Below, piece after piece: positions 22,964-34,817 of a DNA stretch of 64,000 nt. The first letter of the stretch is position 1; every line of letters begins with the position of its first letter. The position numbers and the translations under genes were made by a program. The stretch is from positions 11,631,069 through 11,695,068 of the forward strand of contig NC_133101.1 of assembly GCF_022965805.1 (NCBI RefSeq), written 5' to 3'. The notes below the pieces were generated by a model. It saw only the letters and a list, made by a program, of their open reading frames with translations. It was not told where the DNA came from and ran no database searches. The stretch is from Primulina eburnea (Eukaryota > Streptophyta > Magnoliopsida > Lamiales > Gesneriaceae).

Positions 22964-24794
22964 TAGTACTTTGACAGTGGCTGTTCACGCCACATGACAG
23001 GTTCTAAAGATCATTTGATTGACTATGTTGAACTACATAATGGTCATGTCACGTATGGAGGAGGTGCGAAAGGAAGAATAGCTGGCAAAGGAACCTTGAA
23101 TGTTGATGGATTTCCTAGTCTACACAATTTGCTTTATGTCGAAGGGCTTAACTCAAACATAATAATCATAAATCAACTTTATGATGACGGTTTACATGTT
23201 AAGGTTGATAAAGACATTTGTGAAGTTTTTGATAATGTTAATACTTGTATTTTGACAGGTACAAGGTTTGCTGACAATTGCTATCAACTTGGAGAATACC
23301 TGATGTGCAATCATTCAAAGGTGAGTGAACTAAACTTGTGGCATCAAAAATTGGGTCATGCAAACTTCAAGACATTAAAAAACCTTGGTAAGTACGATGC
23401 TGTGAGAGGTATGCCTAATTTATCCTCTGGAATTCCTTATGTCTGTGGAGCATGTCAAAAGGGTAAGCAAACACGTGTTCCCCGTCAAATGTTGCAACAC
23501 TTTGGGACAACACGGTGTCTTGAACTCTTGCACATGGATCTTATGGGTCCAATGGAAGTGGAAAGCCTTGGAGATAAGAAGTATTCATGTGTTTGTGTGG
23601 ATGATTTCTCTCGCTTTACATGGGTAAGTTTTCTTAGAGAAAAATCCGACACATTTGCTGTTTTTAAGAAATTACATGCTAAGATTACTAATCTACATGA
23701 TTTGAGGGTCGGTAAGATAAGGACCGACCATGGTAAAGAATTTGAAAACTCACACTTTATATCATTCTGTGAAAAGAGAGGGATAACTCATGAATTTTCG
23801 GCCCCTAAGACTCCTCAACAAAATGGAATAGCCGAAAGGAAGAATAGGACACAACAAGAAATGGCTAGGGTCATGTTGAGTTCAAAGAATATTTCAAAAC
23901 GATTTTGGGCCGAGGTCTTAAACACAGCATGTAATATTTCAAATCGTGTGTACTTAAGGAGTGGTTCTACTATGACATCCTATGAAATTATCATGGGAAA
24001 GAGGCCAAACCTGAAGTACTTTCATGTTTTTGGGTGTGTATGTTATGTTTTGAATGACCGAGACCATCTTGCAAAGTTTGACTCTAAAAGTGACAAGTGT
24101 TTTTTCCTTGGCTATTCATCCAATAGTCGTGCATATCGCGTGTATAATCTCAAAACAAGAACGACTATGGAATCTATTAACGTTGTTTTTGACGATCTTG
24201 CAGATCTAACGGGAAAAACAATCGAGGATGATAATGATGGGCTGCTGAACGTAAGTGAGACACTGCCTAACACAAATGTTGCACCCGGTGTTGTAACACC
24301 TAAGACAACACCTGCACTGGCAGAATCAAATGATGAGCCAGGAGAGTATACTGAAAATGATGATGTTGTAACCAATGATGGGATTGATATTCCCAATAAG
24401 ATTCAGAAAAATCATCCATCATCTCAGATCATTGTAGAAGCATTTGGAGGAATGCAAACTAGAAGAAAGGAGAAGGTAGATTATCAAAAAATGATAGGTC
24501 TAGTATGCATAACTTCCGTATCAAGTAAGCCATTCTTGTTTTGTTTCACTAATTGAACCCAAAAATGTAAATGAAGCCTTAAAAGATGAATTTTGGGTCA
24601 ATGTTATGCATGAGGAACTTAAACAATTTGTTAGGAATGATGTGTGGGATTTGGTGCCTAGACCCGATAATGTGAATGTTATTGGAACCAAATGAATTTT
24701 TAAGAACAAAACTAATGAATCAGGAATTGTTGTGAGAAATAAAGCTAGGCTAGTGGCTCAAGGGTATACACAAATGGGATTGATTTTGATGGAC
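22964..24794 (+). pseudogene. Copia C pol: protease, integrase, start of RT
   Basis: A TAG at 22964-22966 sits directly before YFDSGCSRHMTG, the Copia protease active site (DSG). Open text from 22994 gives the GAG-pre-integrase zinc region (LWHQKLGHANFKT...CGACQKGK), then an integrase core with D in HMDLMGP, D in RTDHGKEF and E in NGIAERKN. The last two acidic residues are separated by 35 residues (DD35E). The Copia integrase tail (FHVFGCVCYV, CFFLGYS) follows. The frame is lost near 24520-24550. The RT start (KDEFWVNVMHEELKQF, NKARLVAQGYTQ) contains a stop and is cut at 24794 by element D. Confidence 0.88.
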
Positions 24795-24914
24795 TGTAGT
24801 AGCCCGAATTCTAAATTGGGTAATTAACGGAATATTGGTGATTAAGAAGGTTTAATGTGTAATTTTGACCGAGTCATGATCGGACGGACCGAAGATGGTT
24901 CGGAAGCAACGAAG

Positions 24915-25167
24915 AGTTCGTAAGGTCCGAAGTGAGTTCGGTGGATCCGATCATTAGGTGTCAAGAGTTGATCGACACGTGGGAGTTCGGAAGGTCCGAA
25001 GTGGGTTCGGTGGATCCGATCATGAGGTGTCAAGAGCAGCTGGACACGTGCATGTTCGGACGGTCCGAAGTGTATGATCGGAGGATCCGATCATGAGCTG
25101 TCAAGAGCCAATGGACACGTAGCGTTCGGACGTTCCGAAGTGCTGTTCGGAGGATCCGAACATGGCC
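24915..25167 (+). promoter_or_regulatory. 69-bp tandem repeats with TCGGA/TCCGA palindromes in D U3
   Basis: About 3.6 copies of a 69-70 bp unit (starts near 24915, 24984, 25053 and 25123). Each carries paired TTCGGN and TCCGA half sites, a GGATCCGATCAT segment, GTGTCAAGAG and a CACGT core. One CACGTG G-box remains in each of the second and third junctions. The array ends right before the TATA box, where enhancer elements are expected. Factor identity is unknown. Confidence 0.75.
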
Positions 25168-25176
25168 TATAAATAG
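25168..25176 (+). promoter_or_regulatory. TATA box of D 5-prime LTR
   Basis: TATAAATAG immediately downstream of the repeat array. The same box recurs in the 3-prime LTR at 31342-31350. Confidence 0.75.
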
Positions 25177-26396
25177 TGCTCGGATTTCCTCATTTTGACT
25201 TGCCAATTTCTTGAGTTTTCTCTCATTTTGGAGAGTTTGGAAGGTTTCTAGGGTTAGTTGTTGGTCGAGCGATAGCCAAGAGCTGCCAGGAGTAGTAGCG
25301 TAGCGGCGCCTGAGTTTCAAGGCAATCGACATCAAAGGGCTGTCGACGGACGAAGGTAAACCCTAAACCTTTGGTAGTACTAGGGACTACTGGTTTTGTT
25401 AGTCAATGGTAGTATTGATTGAGTATGCTTTTGATGAATAGGCTTGGATTAGACCTGTTGTCTGGTGGTTCCAGTGGATTAGGATTACTGTGATAGAGGT
25501 ACGAAAGTACTATCCGAGATATCCTGGTTGAGTATACATTCTTATATGTGTTGCATGATTATGTGATGCATTGATATATGTCATATGATGCATGCTATTA
25601 TGTCACGTTTATTACTGCACGTTGCATTTCATGTTGAGCCGTACCTTCTTCGAGATAGCCTTTACTGTTGAGCTGTATCTCTTTCGAGATAAGCTATATC
25701 TTGGGGCCGCTCAGCCCTGTCTTGTGGACGCATGGACACCGAGAGTACACAGTGGCCGACGGGTCGGGAGGGCTTCGGTGGTCCGGGACATTTTAGGTCC
25801 ACGTCTGTCTTGTAGTGGATGCAGTGACCCAGAGGTTGGACCGCGCGGCACTATCCACTTGGCGCCTCTAGACTGAGCATTTTGAGATCCTTTGTGATTC
25901 CTGTTTCTTGACTACCCTGGTATCATATCATAGCATGTGCATTTCATATAGGCTTGTATACTCATACTTTTGTACTGGGCGTTCTTATCGCTCACGTCCT
26001 CGGTTTTGTTTATTCTTGGACACCCCATTCCCTCGGGGCAGGCCTCAGGTTGGACAGCTCAGGAGGAGCAGGAGGAGGACGTTGAGTAGCTGGTTGGTTT
26101 AGTTTATCGGTATTGTTTTGATTTCGATATGGTTGTATTGGGTATTTCATTTTGAGTTAGTCTAGACTTCGATTTTCGATTGGGTTGTATAACTATTGTT
26201 GTTGGCCATATTTCCGCTGTTATCTCTGATTATAATTGATTAGGTTAATTGCATGCTTAGTTTTTGATTAGTAGGTGATTCTGGAACGGGTCACTACATT
26301 TATGGTATCAGAGCATGCGTATGATTTTGGGATATAGATTCTGTTTTGGGATTTCCGTTGACCATTTTACCATTTTCCCTATTCTATCTTGTAGCG

Positions 26397-29300
26397 ATGG
26401 CTGACCATTTTGATGACGGGAGTAGTCAGGGGAGTGTAGGTCGATGGGGTGACCAGGACGATCATAGACGTCATCGTGAGCATCGTCATCGTCGGGATGG
26501 TCCTAGGCGTTTCGATATGCATCGTTTCATGCAGATGGGGCTTAAGCCTTTAGTTGGCGGTGAGACTCCCGATGATGCTGAGGATTGGTTAGAGCGCATG
26601 GAGAGTTGTTTCCGCGCATTCCAGTGCACCGATGAGCAGAAGATGGAGACCCTTAGTTTTCTTCTCGAGGGCCGTGCTCGCAGGTGGTGGCGATCGACTT
26701 CTGCGCCGATAGTTCAGTCGCAGGGTAGAGCGACTTGGGTCGATTTCCGTGCAGCGTTCATGCAGCTGTACTTTCCTCCAGCCCTTCGCCAGGCCAAGAC
26801 GATTGAGCTCCTGAACCTTAAGCAGGGGAGTATGTCTGTTGATGAGTATCAGCAGAAATTCTTTGAGTTGTTACCCTTCGCTCCTCATATCAGTGGCAGT
26901 TCTGAGGCCAAGTATGATCATTTCCTCCAGGGCCTTAATCAGGAGATCTTTGATCGAGTCACTGTCTGTGATAATCCTACTTCTTATGATGGGTTAGTGA
27001 ACCGGTGTCGCCAGGCAGAGATCAGTCTCCAGCGTGGTAGGGCTATTCTTTCTTCTTCTAGACCTCCGAGTACTTTGAGGCCTCGATCTCAGTCATTCAA
27101 GAAATCTGGTTCATCTTCTTCTGGATCTGGATCTCGATCTAGTGGTGTTTTCCGCTTTGGTAAGAAGAAGGAGTCTTGTGCGCATTGTGGGAAGAACCAT
27201 CCATCGGAGCAATGCCGAGTAGCCGCAGGAGCTTGTTATCAGTGCGGAGAGATGGGGCATATTAAGAAGAATTGTCCTCAGTTGCGAGGTGGAGCAGGAT
27301 CCGGTTCTGGATCTCAGACGACTGTTCAGCAAAGGAGGCAGGGTCAGGCAGTGGGTAGTTCGAATCTTCGACCTCGTGCCCAAGGTCAGGTTTTTGCGCT
27401 GAACCAGGATCAGGCTGCAGATGAGACGGAGAGAGTCATAGCAGGTACTTTTCATTTATGCGGTATTCCTGCTTTTGTTCTTATTGATACAGGAGCCTCT
27501 CATTCCTTCATTTCTGCACGATTTGTTAAGCGTCATAGGTTACCCTATGTTTCTCTAGACGTCATTCTTTCTGTTTCTACTCCGATGGGTCATTCGGTGT
27601 TAGCGAAGCGTCTAGTGATGGGTTGTCCTTTAGATTTTGAGGGAAACGAGTTGACTGCGAATCTTATGATCCTAGAGATGGATGATTTTGATTGTATCTT
27701 GGGTATAGACTTATTGACTACCTACCGAGCTACTGTGGATTGTTACCAGAAGCTTGTTCAGTTTCGTACGACTGAAAGCTCTAGTTGGTTTTTCTATGGT
27801 GAGGGAGCGCGACCTCCGATGCCAGTGGTATCTGCTCTGAAAGCCTGTCGTGCTTTAGAGTCGGGCGGGGAAGGCTACCTCATCTATGCGATTGATTCAT
27901 CCACAGGTAGTGTTGGTCTAGAGGATATTCCAGTGGTTTGTGAATTTCCTGATGTTTTCCCAGATGAGATTCCTGGTTTTCCTCCTGTTAGAGAGGTGGA
28001 ATTTGGCATAGATTTAATGCCAGGGACTGCACCGATTTCTCGTGCCCCCTATCGTCTTGCTCCGTCAGAGATGAGAGAGCTGAAGCAGCAATTGCAGGAT
28101 CTTCTTGATAAGGGTTATATTCGCCCGAGTGTTTCGCCTTGGGGAGCTCCAGTCTTGTTTGTCAAGAAGAAGGATGGATCGATGCGGTTGTGCATTGATT
28201 ATCGCCAGCTGAATCGGGTGACGATCAAAAACAAGTACCCTTTACCCCGTATTGATGACTTGTTCGATCAGCTTCAGGGTACTTCTGTTTACTCCAAGAT
28301 CGACTTGCGATCGGGTTATCATCAGATGAGAGTCAGAGATGATGATATTTCCAAGACTGCATTTCGTACTCGTTATGGGCATTACGAGTTTCTAGTTATG
28401 CCATTCGGATTGACGAATGCGCCAGCGGTGTTCATGGATCTGATGAACCAAGTCTTCCAAGATTTTCTGGATCAGTTTGTAGTGGTTTTCATTGACGATA
28501 TCTTGATCTATTCCCACAGTGTGGAAGAGCATGCCCAACACTTGAGGATTGTGTTGCAGATTCTTCGCGAGAAGCAATTGTATGCTAAGCTGAGTAAGTG
28601 CGAGTTCTGGATTGATCGTGTGGTATTCCTTGGTCATGTGATTTCCAAGGAAGGAGTTTCTGTGGATCCCAGCAAGATTGAAGCAGTGCTAAATTGGTCA
28701 CGTCCGACGACGGTGGCTGAGATCCGTAGTTTTCTAGGTCTGGCAGGGTATTATCGTCGCTTCATCGTGAATTTCTCTCAGATAGCCAGACCATTGACGC
28801 AACTTACTCGGAGGGATGTTCCATTTGAGTGGTCATCCGAGTGCGAAGATAGTTTCAGAGAGCTTCGTCGACTTCTGACTTCTGCACCTGTTTTGGCGTT
28901 ACCGTCAGGATCTGATGGTTTCAGTGTTTACACCGATGCCTCCACTCAAGGCTTAGGGTGTGTGTTGACGCAAAACGGTCATGTGATTGCTTATGCTTCC
29001 AGACAGCTGAAATCTCACGAGGAGAAGTATCCCACTCATGATCTGGAATTGGCAGCTATTGTGTTTGCGCTGAAGATTTGGCGTCATTATTTGTACGGTG
29101 TTCAGTTTGAAATCTTTACTGATCATAAGAGTCTGAAATATCTGTTCACTCAGGCCGAGTTGAACATGAGGCAACGTCGTTGGATGGATTTGCTGAAGGA
29201 TTATGATTGCGAGATCAAGTACCATCCAGGTTCTGCGAATCTCACAGCTGATGCGCTTAGTCGAAAGGTGAGAGCCTCTGCACTTCAGACTTGTGCTATG

Positions 29301-30818
29301 ACTAGTGCCATCCAGGATAGTTGCTCGTTGGGGTTTAACTTCAAGCATCGGAAAGGTATGGAGAGCATTCGTGTTGCTACCATTTTATCTGAGCCCAATT
29401 TGTTCACTCGGATTCGAGAAGCTCAGATGTCTGATCTCAAGACTCAGAGATTAGCTCGGTTAGTTGGTGGTGATAGTAATTTCCATTATCAGTCCAATGG
29501 TCTTCTGTGCTTATCTAATCGGGTTGTAGTACCAGAGGATGACACTTTGAGGGACGAGATATTGTCTCAGGCGCATCGAAGCAAGTTAAGTGTTCATCCA
29601 GGAAGCAACAAGATGTATAGAGACTTGAGGATGCGGTTTTGGTGGAAAGGGATGAAGCGCAGCGTGTATCAGTTTGTCTCCAAGTGTCTAGTTTGCCAAC
29701 AGGTTAAGGCAGAGCACCGTCGACCGGGAGGATTGTTGTTGAACTTACCTATTCCAGAATGGAAGTGGGAACATATTACGATGGATTTCATTACTCACTT
29801 GCCATTATCTTCGAGGAACAGCGATGCTATCTGGGTAGTGGTGGATCGACTCACCAAGTCTGCTCATTTTCTGCCGTATAATCGTGATTTCACTTTCGAT
29901 CGTATGGCTCGATTGTACATTCAGGAGATTGTACGTTTGCATGGAGTGCCTGTCAGTATTGTTAGTGACAGAGATCCTCGTTTTACCTCACGGTTTTGGG
30001 GTAGTTTCCAGTCAGCTTTGGGTACTACACTGAGTCTGAGTACTGCTTATCATCCGGAGACTGACGGTCAATCAGAGAGGACTATCCGTACGCTTGAGGA
30101 TATGTTGCGAGCCTGTGTTATGGATTTCGGACCCGCTTGGCAGGATCATTTGCCTTTGATTGAGTTCGCGTACAACAACAGCTATCATCGTAGTATTGGT
30201 ATGGCACCATTTGAGGCGTTGTACGGGCGACGTTGTCGTACTCCATTATTCTGGGATGAAGTCGGGGAACGACAGGTAGAGGGACCGGAGTTAGTCCAGC
30301 AGGCTATAGATAAGGTTGCAGTAATCAAGAAGCGGATTAAGACTGCTCAGGATCGACAGGCTAGTTATGCGAACACAAAGCGTCGACCTCTTCATTTTCA
30401 GCCAGGTGAGAAGGTGTTTCTCCGAGTTTCGCCTTTTCGCAGGATTTTGAGATTTGGTCTCAAGGGTAAGCTGTCTCCGAGATTTATTGGTCCATTCGAG
30501 ATACTGGAATGTGTGGGAGATTTAGCTTACAGACTTGCGTTGCCGCCGTACCTATCAAGTATTCATGATGTGTTCCACGTATCCTTGTTGAGACGTTATG
30601 TAGCAGATGAGTCGCACATCTTACATCCATCTGAAGTTCAACTTGATACGGATTTGTCTTACGTGGAGCGACCAGTTCAGATTCTAGATCGCAAAGATAA
30701 GGTGTTGCGGAATAAGATCATTCCTCTTGTCTTAGTGCAGTGGCAGCGTCGAGGCACTGAAGAAGCCACTTGGGAGTTAGAGAGTCGTATGCGTTCGGAG
30801 CATCCAGAGCTCTTTTGA
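26397..30818 (+). CDS. Gag-pol polyprotein of Gypsy chromovirus D
   Basis: Single open frame of 1,473 residues, encoding the structural and enzymatic proteins for retrotransposition. I start at [10 protein letters not shown] because element E begins at the matching place; an in-frame ATG 17 codons upstream (26346) is less likely. The gag capsid domain spans about residues 40-240, with the zinc knuckle [14 protein letters not shown] at 280-293. The protease has LIDTGASHS with Asp364. RT has FIDDILIYS with Asp700 and Asp701. RNase H has YTDAS with Asp847. The integrase HHCC region ([14 protein letters not shown]...CLVCQQVK) precedes catalytic Asp1130, Asp1191 and Glu1227, with 35 residues between the last two. 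A chromodomain-like tail ([11 protein letters not shown]...EEATWELE) ends at 1473 and probably targets integration to chromatin. No stops or shifts are seen. Confidence 0.95.
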   Translation: MADHFDDGSSQGSVGRWGDQDDHRRHREHRHRRDGPRRFDMHRFMQMGLKPLVGGETPDDAEDWLERMESCFRAFQCTDEQKMETLSFLLEGRARRWWRSTSAPIVQSQGRATWVDFRAAFMQLYFPPALRQAKTIELLNLKQGSMSVDEYQQKFFELLPFAPHISGSSEAKYDHFLQGLNQEIFDRVTVCDNPTSYDGLVNRCRQAEISLQRGRAILSSSRPPSTLRPRSQSFKKSGSSSSGSGSRSSGVFRFGKKKESCAHCGKNHPSEQCRVAAGACYQCGEMGHIKKNCPQLRGGAGSGSGSQTTVQQRRQGQAVGSSNLRPRAQGQVFALNQDQAADETERVIAGTFHLCGIPAFVLIDTGASHSFISARFVKRHRLPYVSLDVILSVSTPMGHSVLAKRLVMGCPLDFEGNELTANLMILEMDDFDCILGIDLLTTYRATVDCYQKLVQFRTTESSSWFFYGEGARPPMPVVSALKACRALESGGEGYLIYAIDSSTGSVGLEDIPVVCEFPDVFPDEIPGFPPVREVEFGIDLMPGTAPISRAPYRLAPSEMRELKQQLQDLLDKGYIRPSVSPWGAPVLFVKKKDGSMRLCIDYRQLNRVTIKNKYPLPRIDDLFDQLQGTSVYSKIDLRSGYHQMRVRDDDISKTAFRTRYGHYEFLVMPFGLTNAPAVFMDLMNQVFQDFLDQFVVVFIDDILIYSHSVEEHAQHLRIVLQILREKQLYAKLSKCEFWIDRVVFLGHVISKEGVSVDPSKIEAVLNWSRPTTVAEIRSFLGLAGYYRRFIVNFSQIARPLTQLTRRDVPFEWSSECEDSFRELRRLLTSAPVLALPSGSDGFSVYTDASTQGLGCVLTQNGHVIAYASRQLKSHEEKYPTHDLELAAIVFALKIWRHYLYGVQFEIFTDHKSLKYLFTQAELNMRQRRWMDLLKDYDCEIKYHPGSANLTADALSRKVRASALQTCAMTSAIQDSCSLGFNFKHRKGMESIRVATILSEPNLFTRIREAQMSDLKTQRLARLVGGDSNFHYQSNGLLCLSNRVVVPEDDTLRDEILSQAHRSKLSVHPGSNKMYRDLRMRFWWKGMKRSVYQFVSKCLVCQQVKAEHRRPGGLLLNLPIPEWKWEHITMDFITHLPLSSRNSDAIWVVVDRLTKSAHFLPYNRDFTFDRMARLYIQEIVRLHGVPVSIVSDRDPRFTSRFWGSFQSALGTTLSLSTAYHPETDGQSERTIRTLEDMLRACVMDFGPAWQDHLPLIEFAYNNSYHRSIGMAPFEALYGRRCRTPLFWDEVGERQVEGPELVQQAIDKVAVIKKRIKTAQDRQASYANTKRRPLHFQPGEKVFLRVSPFRRILRFGLKGKLSPRFIGPFEILECVGDLAYRLALPPYLSSIHDVFHVSLLRRYVADESHILHPSEVQLDTDLSYVERPVQILDRKDKVLRNKIIPLVLVQWQRRGTEEATWELESRMRSEHPELF

Positions 30819-30968
30819 GTTGTGCTTTGTATAAGTTTGTGTTTTCAGTTGTAATCATAGTATCAGTTGTACTCAACAACAATTGAGATGTATTAATGAT
30901 GTTGTTATTTCGTTTTGTTCATTCTCTAAGCCTGATTTCGAGGACGAAATCTTTTAAGGGGGGGAGAA

Positions 30969-32475
30969 TGTAGTAGCCCGAATTCTAAATTGGGTAATTA
31001 ACGGAATATTGGTGATTAAGAAGGTTTAATGTGTAATTTTGACCGAGTCATGATCGGACGGACCGAAGATGGTTCGGAAGCAACGAAGAGTTCGTAAGGT
31101 CCGAAGTGAGTTCGGTGGATCCGATCATTAGGTGTCAAGAGTTGATCGACACGTGGGAGTTCGGAAGGTCCGAAGTGGGTTCGGTGGATCCGATCATGAG
31201 GTGTCAAGAGCAGCTGGACGCGTGCATGTTCGGACGGTCCGAAGTGTATGATCGGAGGATCCGATCATGAGCTGTCAAGAGCCAATGGACACGTAGCGTT
31301 CGGACGTTCCGAAGTGCTGTTCGGAGGATCCGAACATGGCCTATAAATAGTGCTCGGATTTCCTCATTTTGACTTGCCAATTTCTTGAGTTTTCTCTCAT
31401 TTTGGAGAGTTTGGAAGGTTTCTAGGGTTAGTTGTTGGTCGAGCGATAGCCAAGAGCTGCCAGGAGTAGTAGCGTAGCGGCGCCTGAGTTTCAAGGCAAT
31501 CGACATCAAAGGGCTGTCGACGGACGAAGGTAAACCCTAAACCTTTGGTAGTACTAGGGAGTACTGGTTTTGTTAGTCGAGCATGGTAGTATTGATTGAG
31601 TATGCTTTTGATGAATAGGCTTGGATTAGACCTGTTGTCTGGTGGTTCCAGTGGATTAGGATTACTGTGATAGAGGTACGAAAGTACTATCCGAGATATC
31701 CTGGTTGAGTATACATTCTTATATGTGTTGCATGATTATGTGATGCATTGATATATGTCATATGATGCATGCTATTATGTCACGTTTATTACTGCACGTT
31801 GCATTTCATGTTGAGCCGTACCTTCTTCGAGATAGCCTTTACTGTTGAGCTGTATCTCTTTCGAGATAAGCTATATCTTGGGGCCGCTCAGCCCTGTCTT
31901 GTGGACGCATGGACACCGAGAGTACACAGTGGCCGACGGGTCGGGAGGGCTTCGGTGGTCCGGGACATTTTAGGTCCACGTCTGTCTTGTAGTGGATGCA
32001 GTGACCCAGAGGTTGGACCGCGCGGCACTATCCACTTGGCGCCTCTAGACTGAGCATTTTGAGATCCTTTGTGATTCCTGTTTCTTGACTACCCTGGTAT
32101 CATATCATAGCATGTGCATTTCATATAGGCTTGTATACTCATACTTTTGTACTGGGCGTTCTTATCGCTCACGTCCTCGGTTTTGTTTATTCTTGGACAC
32201 CCCATTCCCTCGGGGCAGGCCTCAGGTTGGACAGCTCAGGAGGAGCAGGAGGAGGACGTTGAGTAGCTGGTTGGTTTAGTTTATCGGTATTGTTTTGATT
32301 TCGATATGGTTGTATTGGGTATTTCATTTTGAGTTAGTCTAGACTTCGATTTTCGATTGGGTTGTATAACTATTGTTGTTGGCCATATTTCCGCTGTTAT
32401 CTCTGATTATAATTGATTAGGTTAATTGCATGCTTAGTTTTTGATTAGTAGGTGATTCTGGAACGGGTCACTACA
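30969..32475 (+). repeat. 3-prime LTR of Gypsy D
   Basis: Copy of the 5-prime LTR including the palindromic repeats and TATA box. It is preceded by the polypurine tract and followed by TGGAC. Confidence 0.93.
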
Positions 32476-32480
32476 TGGAC

Positions 32481-33868
32481 ATTTGCCCATGTTGCCCGAA
32501 TTGAATCAGTCCGACTTTTACTAGCCATTGCTTGTCATATGGACATAAAACTATATCAAATGGATGTGAAAAGTGTATTTTGAATGGAATTTTGAATGAG
32601 AAAGCTTATGTAAGCCAACCTAAAGGATTTACATATCTACACCACCCGGACCATGTCTACAAGTTGAAGAAGGCAGTGTATGGACTGAAACAAGCTCCAC
32701 GAGCATGGTATGGTAGGCTTACTGAATATCTTCTTGACTTAGGCTTCAAACGAGGTGAGGTTGATAAACCCTTTTCATTCAAAAGTCGAAGCATGATATT
32801 CTTGTGTGTCAAATTTATGTGGATGACATCATTTTTTATGCTTCTTCTCAAAAGCATGTTGATGATTTTGTTAAATGCATGTCTACCACATTTGAAATGA
32901 GCATGGTAGGAGAATTAAGTTTCTTTCTTGGATTGCAAATCAAACAAATGCATGATGGTATTTTTCTGTGTCAATCCAAGTATGCTAAGAATTTGGTAAA
33001 GAAATTTTCTGCCGAGAACACTAAACACTTGAAAACTCCAATGGGGTCAACTGAAAAATTGTCCAAAGACGATGTTGCCACAGGTGTTGACAACACCCAG
33101 TATCGCAACATCATAGACAGTCTTCTTTACTTGAGTGAAAGGCGTCCCGACATTATGTTTAGTATATGTTTGTGTGCCAGGTACCAGGCTGATCCTAAAG
33201 TCACTCATTTAAAAGTTGTCAAACGAATTTTGCGATATATATCTGGAACAGTTGACTTAGGTTTGTGGTACACCAAAGAAACAAACACCAATTTAGTGGG
33301 TTTTAGAGATGCTGATTGGGCAGGAAACCTAGATGATAGGAAGTGTACCACTGGTGGATGTTTTTATCTTGGTAACAATTTGGTGTCATGGTATATTAGA
33401 AAGCAAAATTGTGTGTCTCTGTCCACTGCTGAATCTGAATATGTTGCAGCTGCTAATTGCTGTTCACAACTTTTGTGGATGAATCAAATGATTGAAGATT
33501 ATATATTCAACAGTGACACCTTAATTGTATACTGTGACAACTCAAGTGCAATTGACATTTCAAAAAACCCAGTACAACACTCTCGAACAAAACACATAGA
33601 CATTAGACATCATTTTATTCGAGATTTGGTTGAGAATGGTACAATTCGAATGGAATTTGTTAGAACTGAGAACCAAATGGCTGATATTTTCACAAAACAC
33701 TGGATTTTGAGAGATTTTCCAATCTTAGGAAGTCTCTCAGCTTGTGTGCACTATGATCACTCATGGATGTTGTCCTCAGTGTTACAACATCTGTGGACAA
33801 CTCTCAGCATGCATGTGCATTTTATTTTTAGGATGCTAGACATATTGCATACATCCTGTTTTGTGTGA
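32481..33868 (+). pseudogene. Copia C reverse transcriptase / RNase H, continued
   Basis: Continues element C's RT after the D insertion: [36 protein letters not shown], the catalytic box [10 protein letters not shown] (YVDD at 32816-32827), FLGLQIKQ, then RNase H with ADWAGNLDDRKCTTG, LSTAESEYVAA and NQMADIFTK. Frame changes occur near 32580 and 32800, so it is not one ORF. The last part (from 32804) is open for 354 codons. The C-terminal region after about 33700 is unrelated to RNase H. Confidence 0.88.
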
Positions 33869-34817
33869 AGCCTATACAAGTGAAATATAATGAATGGTGC
33901 GCCCTCAGTTGTGAATCAAACTTTCTATCAAATTTTCTAAAGCATGGAGTGTGCTCAATCTAAGTCATAAAGCTGTTGAGGATGTTCGTGTACCACATGA
34001 TCTTGTCCAATGTAGGTAATGACTTTGAAAATTCTTGAGCAATAAGGTGAAAAATAGAAAAGAGGAGAAGAATTGAACAAAAAAAATTGTTTAGAAGAAA
34101 ATGGAAAAAGCTACTAAAGGAGTCCTATGAAGACCGTTCTTCTAGTGTGGGAGCTACCACTTCTAAGTCAAAATACAGATGGAAAAAGCTACCTAGAGGA
34201 GTCCTATGAAGATCGTTCTTCTAGAGTGGGAGCTACCATGTCTGAATTAAAAATGTTCAAGAAAGTTTGAGTCCAACTTGTGAGTGTTGCCAACGCCCAA
34301 GTATAGACTGATCACAGTTTGACCACATGCGTGTATATTTCATTTTTGATCATATTTTAGGCATAAATTAAAGTCATTCATTCTGCTGTTATGTGAATTC
34401 ATTATGTCCAGTGGGCTTCCAATTTTTAATTCATGAAATGCGAAGAAAACCCTAACCGACTTAATTTTGAACTTTCTTGATTTCTAACTGATTGTGGAGT
34501 TAATTCGACGTGGCGTTTAATTCTGACTGGTTTCTTGAGATAATGATTACACTGTTTCAGAAAAGTTACCGTTGGGTGAGAGTAAAAACTGGTTTGGAAA
34601 GGTGCTGAAGTTGCGACTCAATAAAATATTCCCGTTGGAGGGTGGTGCTTAAATATTTAGGGTTGAATAAGGATCAACTTTACTGTTTACTATTTTCCCT
34701 CACATTCTAAAGTTTCTCCTGTCCTCACTATTCATTTTTTTCCGTAAAATACCTCTGTTCTTCGCGATTGTCTGTGTCCGTCGAACCGATCTACTTCTTT
34801 TGTTCTTGATTTCGCAG
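33869..34817 (+). other. Copia C spacer between pol and extra ORF, with tandem duplication
   Basis: Non-coding. A unit of about 78 bp (GGAAAAAGCTAC...GGAGTCCTATGAAGA...GGGAGCTACCA) is present twice (34103-34180 and 34181-34251). The last 35 bases before the next ATG are pyrimidine-rich and end TTGATTTCGCAG, a splice-acceptor-like sequence that abuts the ATG at 34818. Confidence 0.6.

Larger units (their letters stand above)
24795..26298 (+). repeat. 5-prime LTR of Gypsy D
   Basis: Contains a tandem-repeat promoter region (24915-25167), a TATA box at 25168 and a long transcribed portion. Short open frames inside (for example 25592-25876) recur in the other LTR simply because the LTRs are copies. 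They lack domains and are not genes. Confidence 0.93.
24795..32475 (+). mobile_element. Gypsy chromovirus D, young and structurally intact
   Basis: LTRs 24795-26298 (1,504 bp) and 30969-32475 (1,507 bp) begin TGTAGTAGCCCG and end GGGTCACTACA. By eye I see three substitutions and one 3-bp indel between them. A perfect target duplication, TGGAC (24790-24794 and 32476-32480), shows insertion into element C's RT gene. The primer site TGGTATCAGAGC lies at 26303-26314 and a polypurine tract, AAGGGGGGGAGAA, at 30956-30968. One uninterrupted gag-pol gene fills the interior. All parts needed for autonomous retrotransposition are present. Motif order and C-terminal chromodomain place it near the Tekay/Del chromoviruses. 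Confidence 0.95.

Noticed and set aside
25592..25876. 94-codon open frame in D's 5-prime LTR, repeated at 31769-32053
   Set aside because: Identical position in both LTRs, no domain; LTR sequence rather than a gene.
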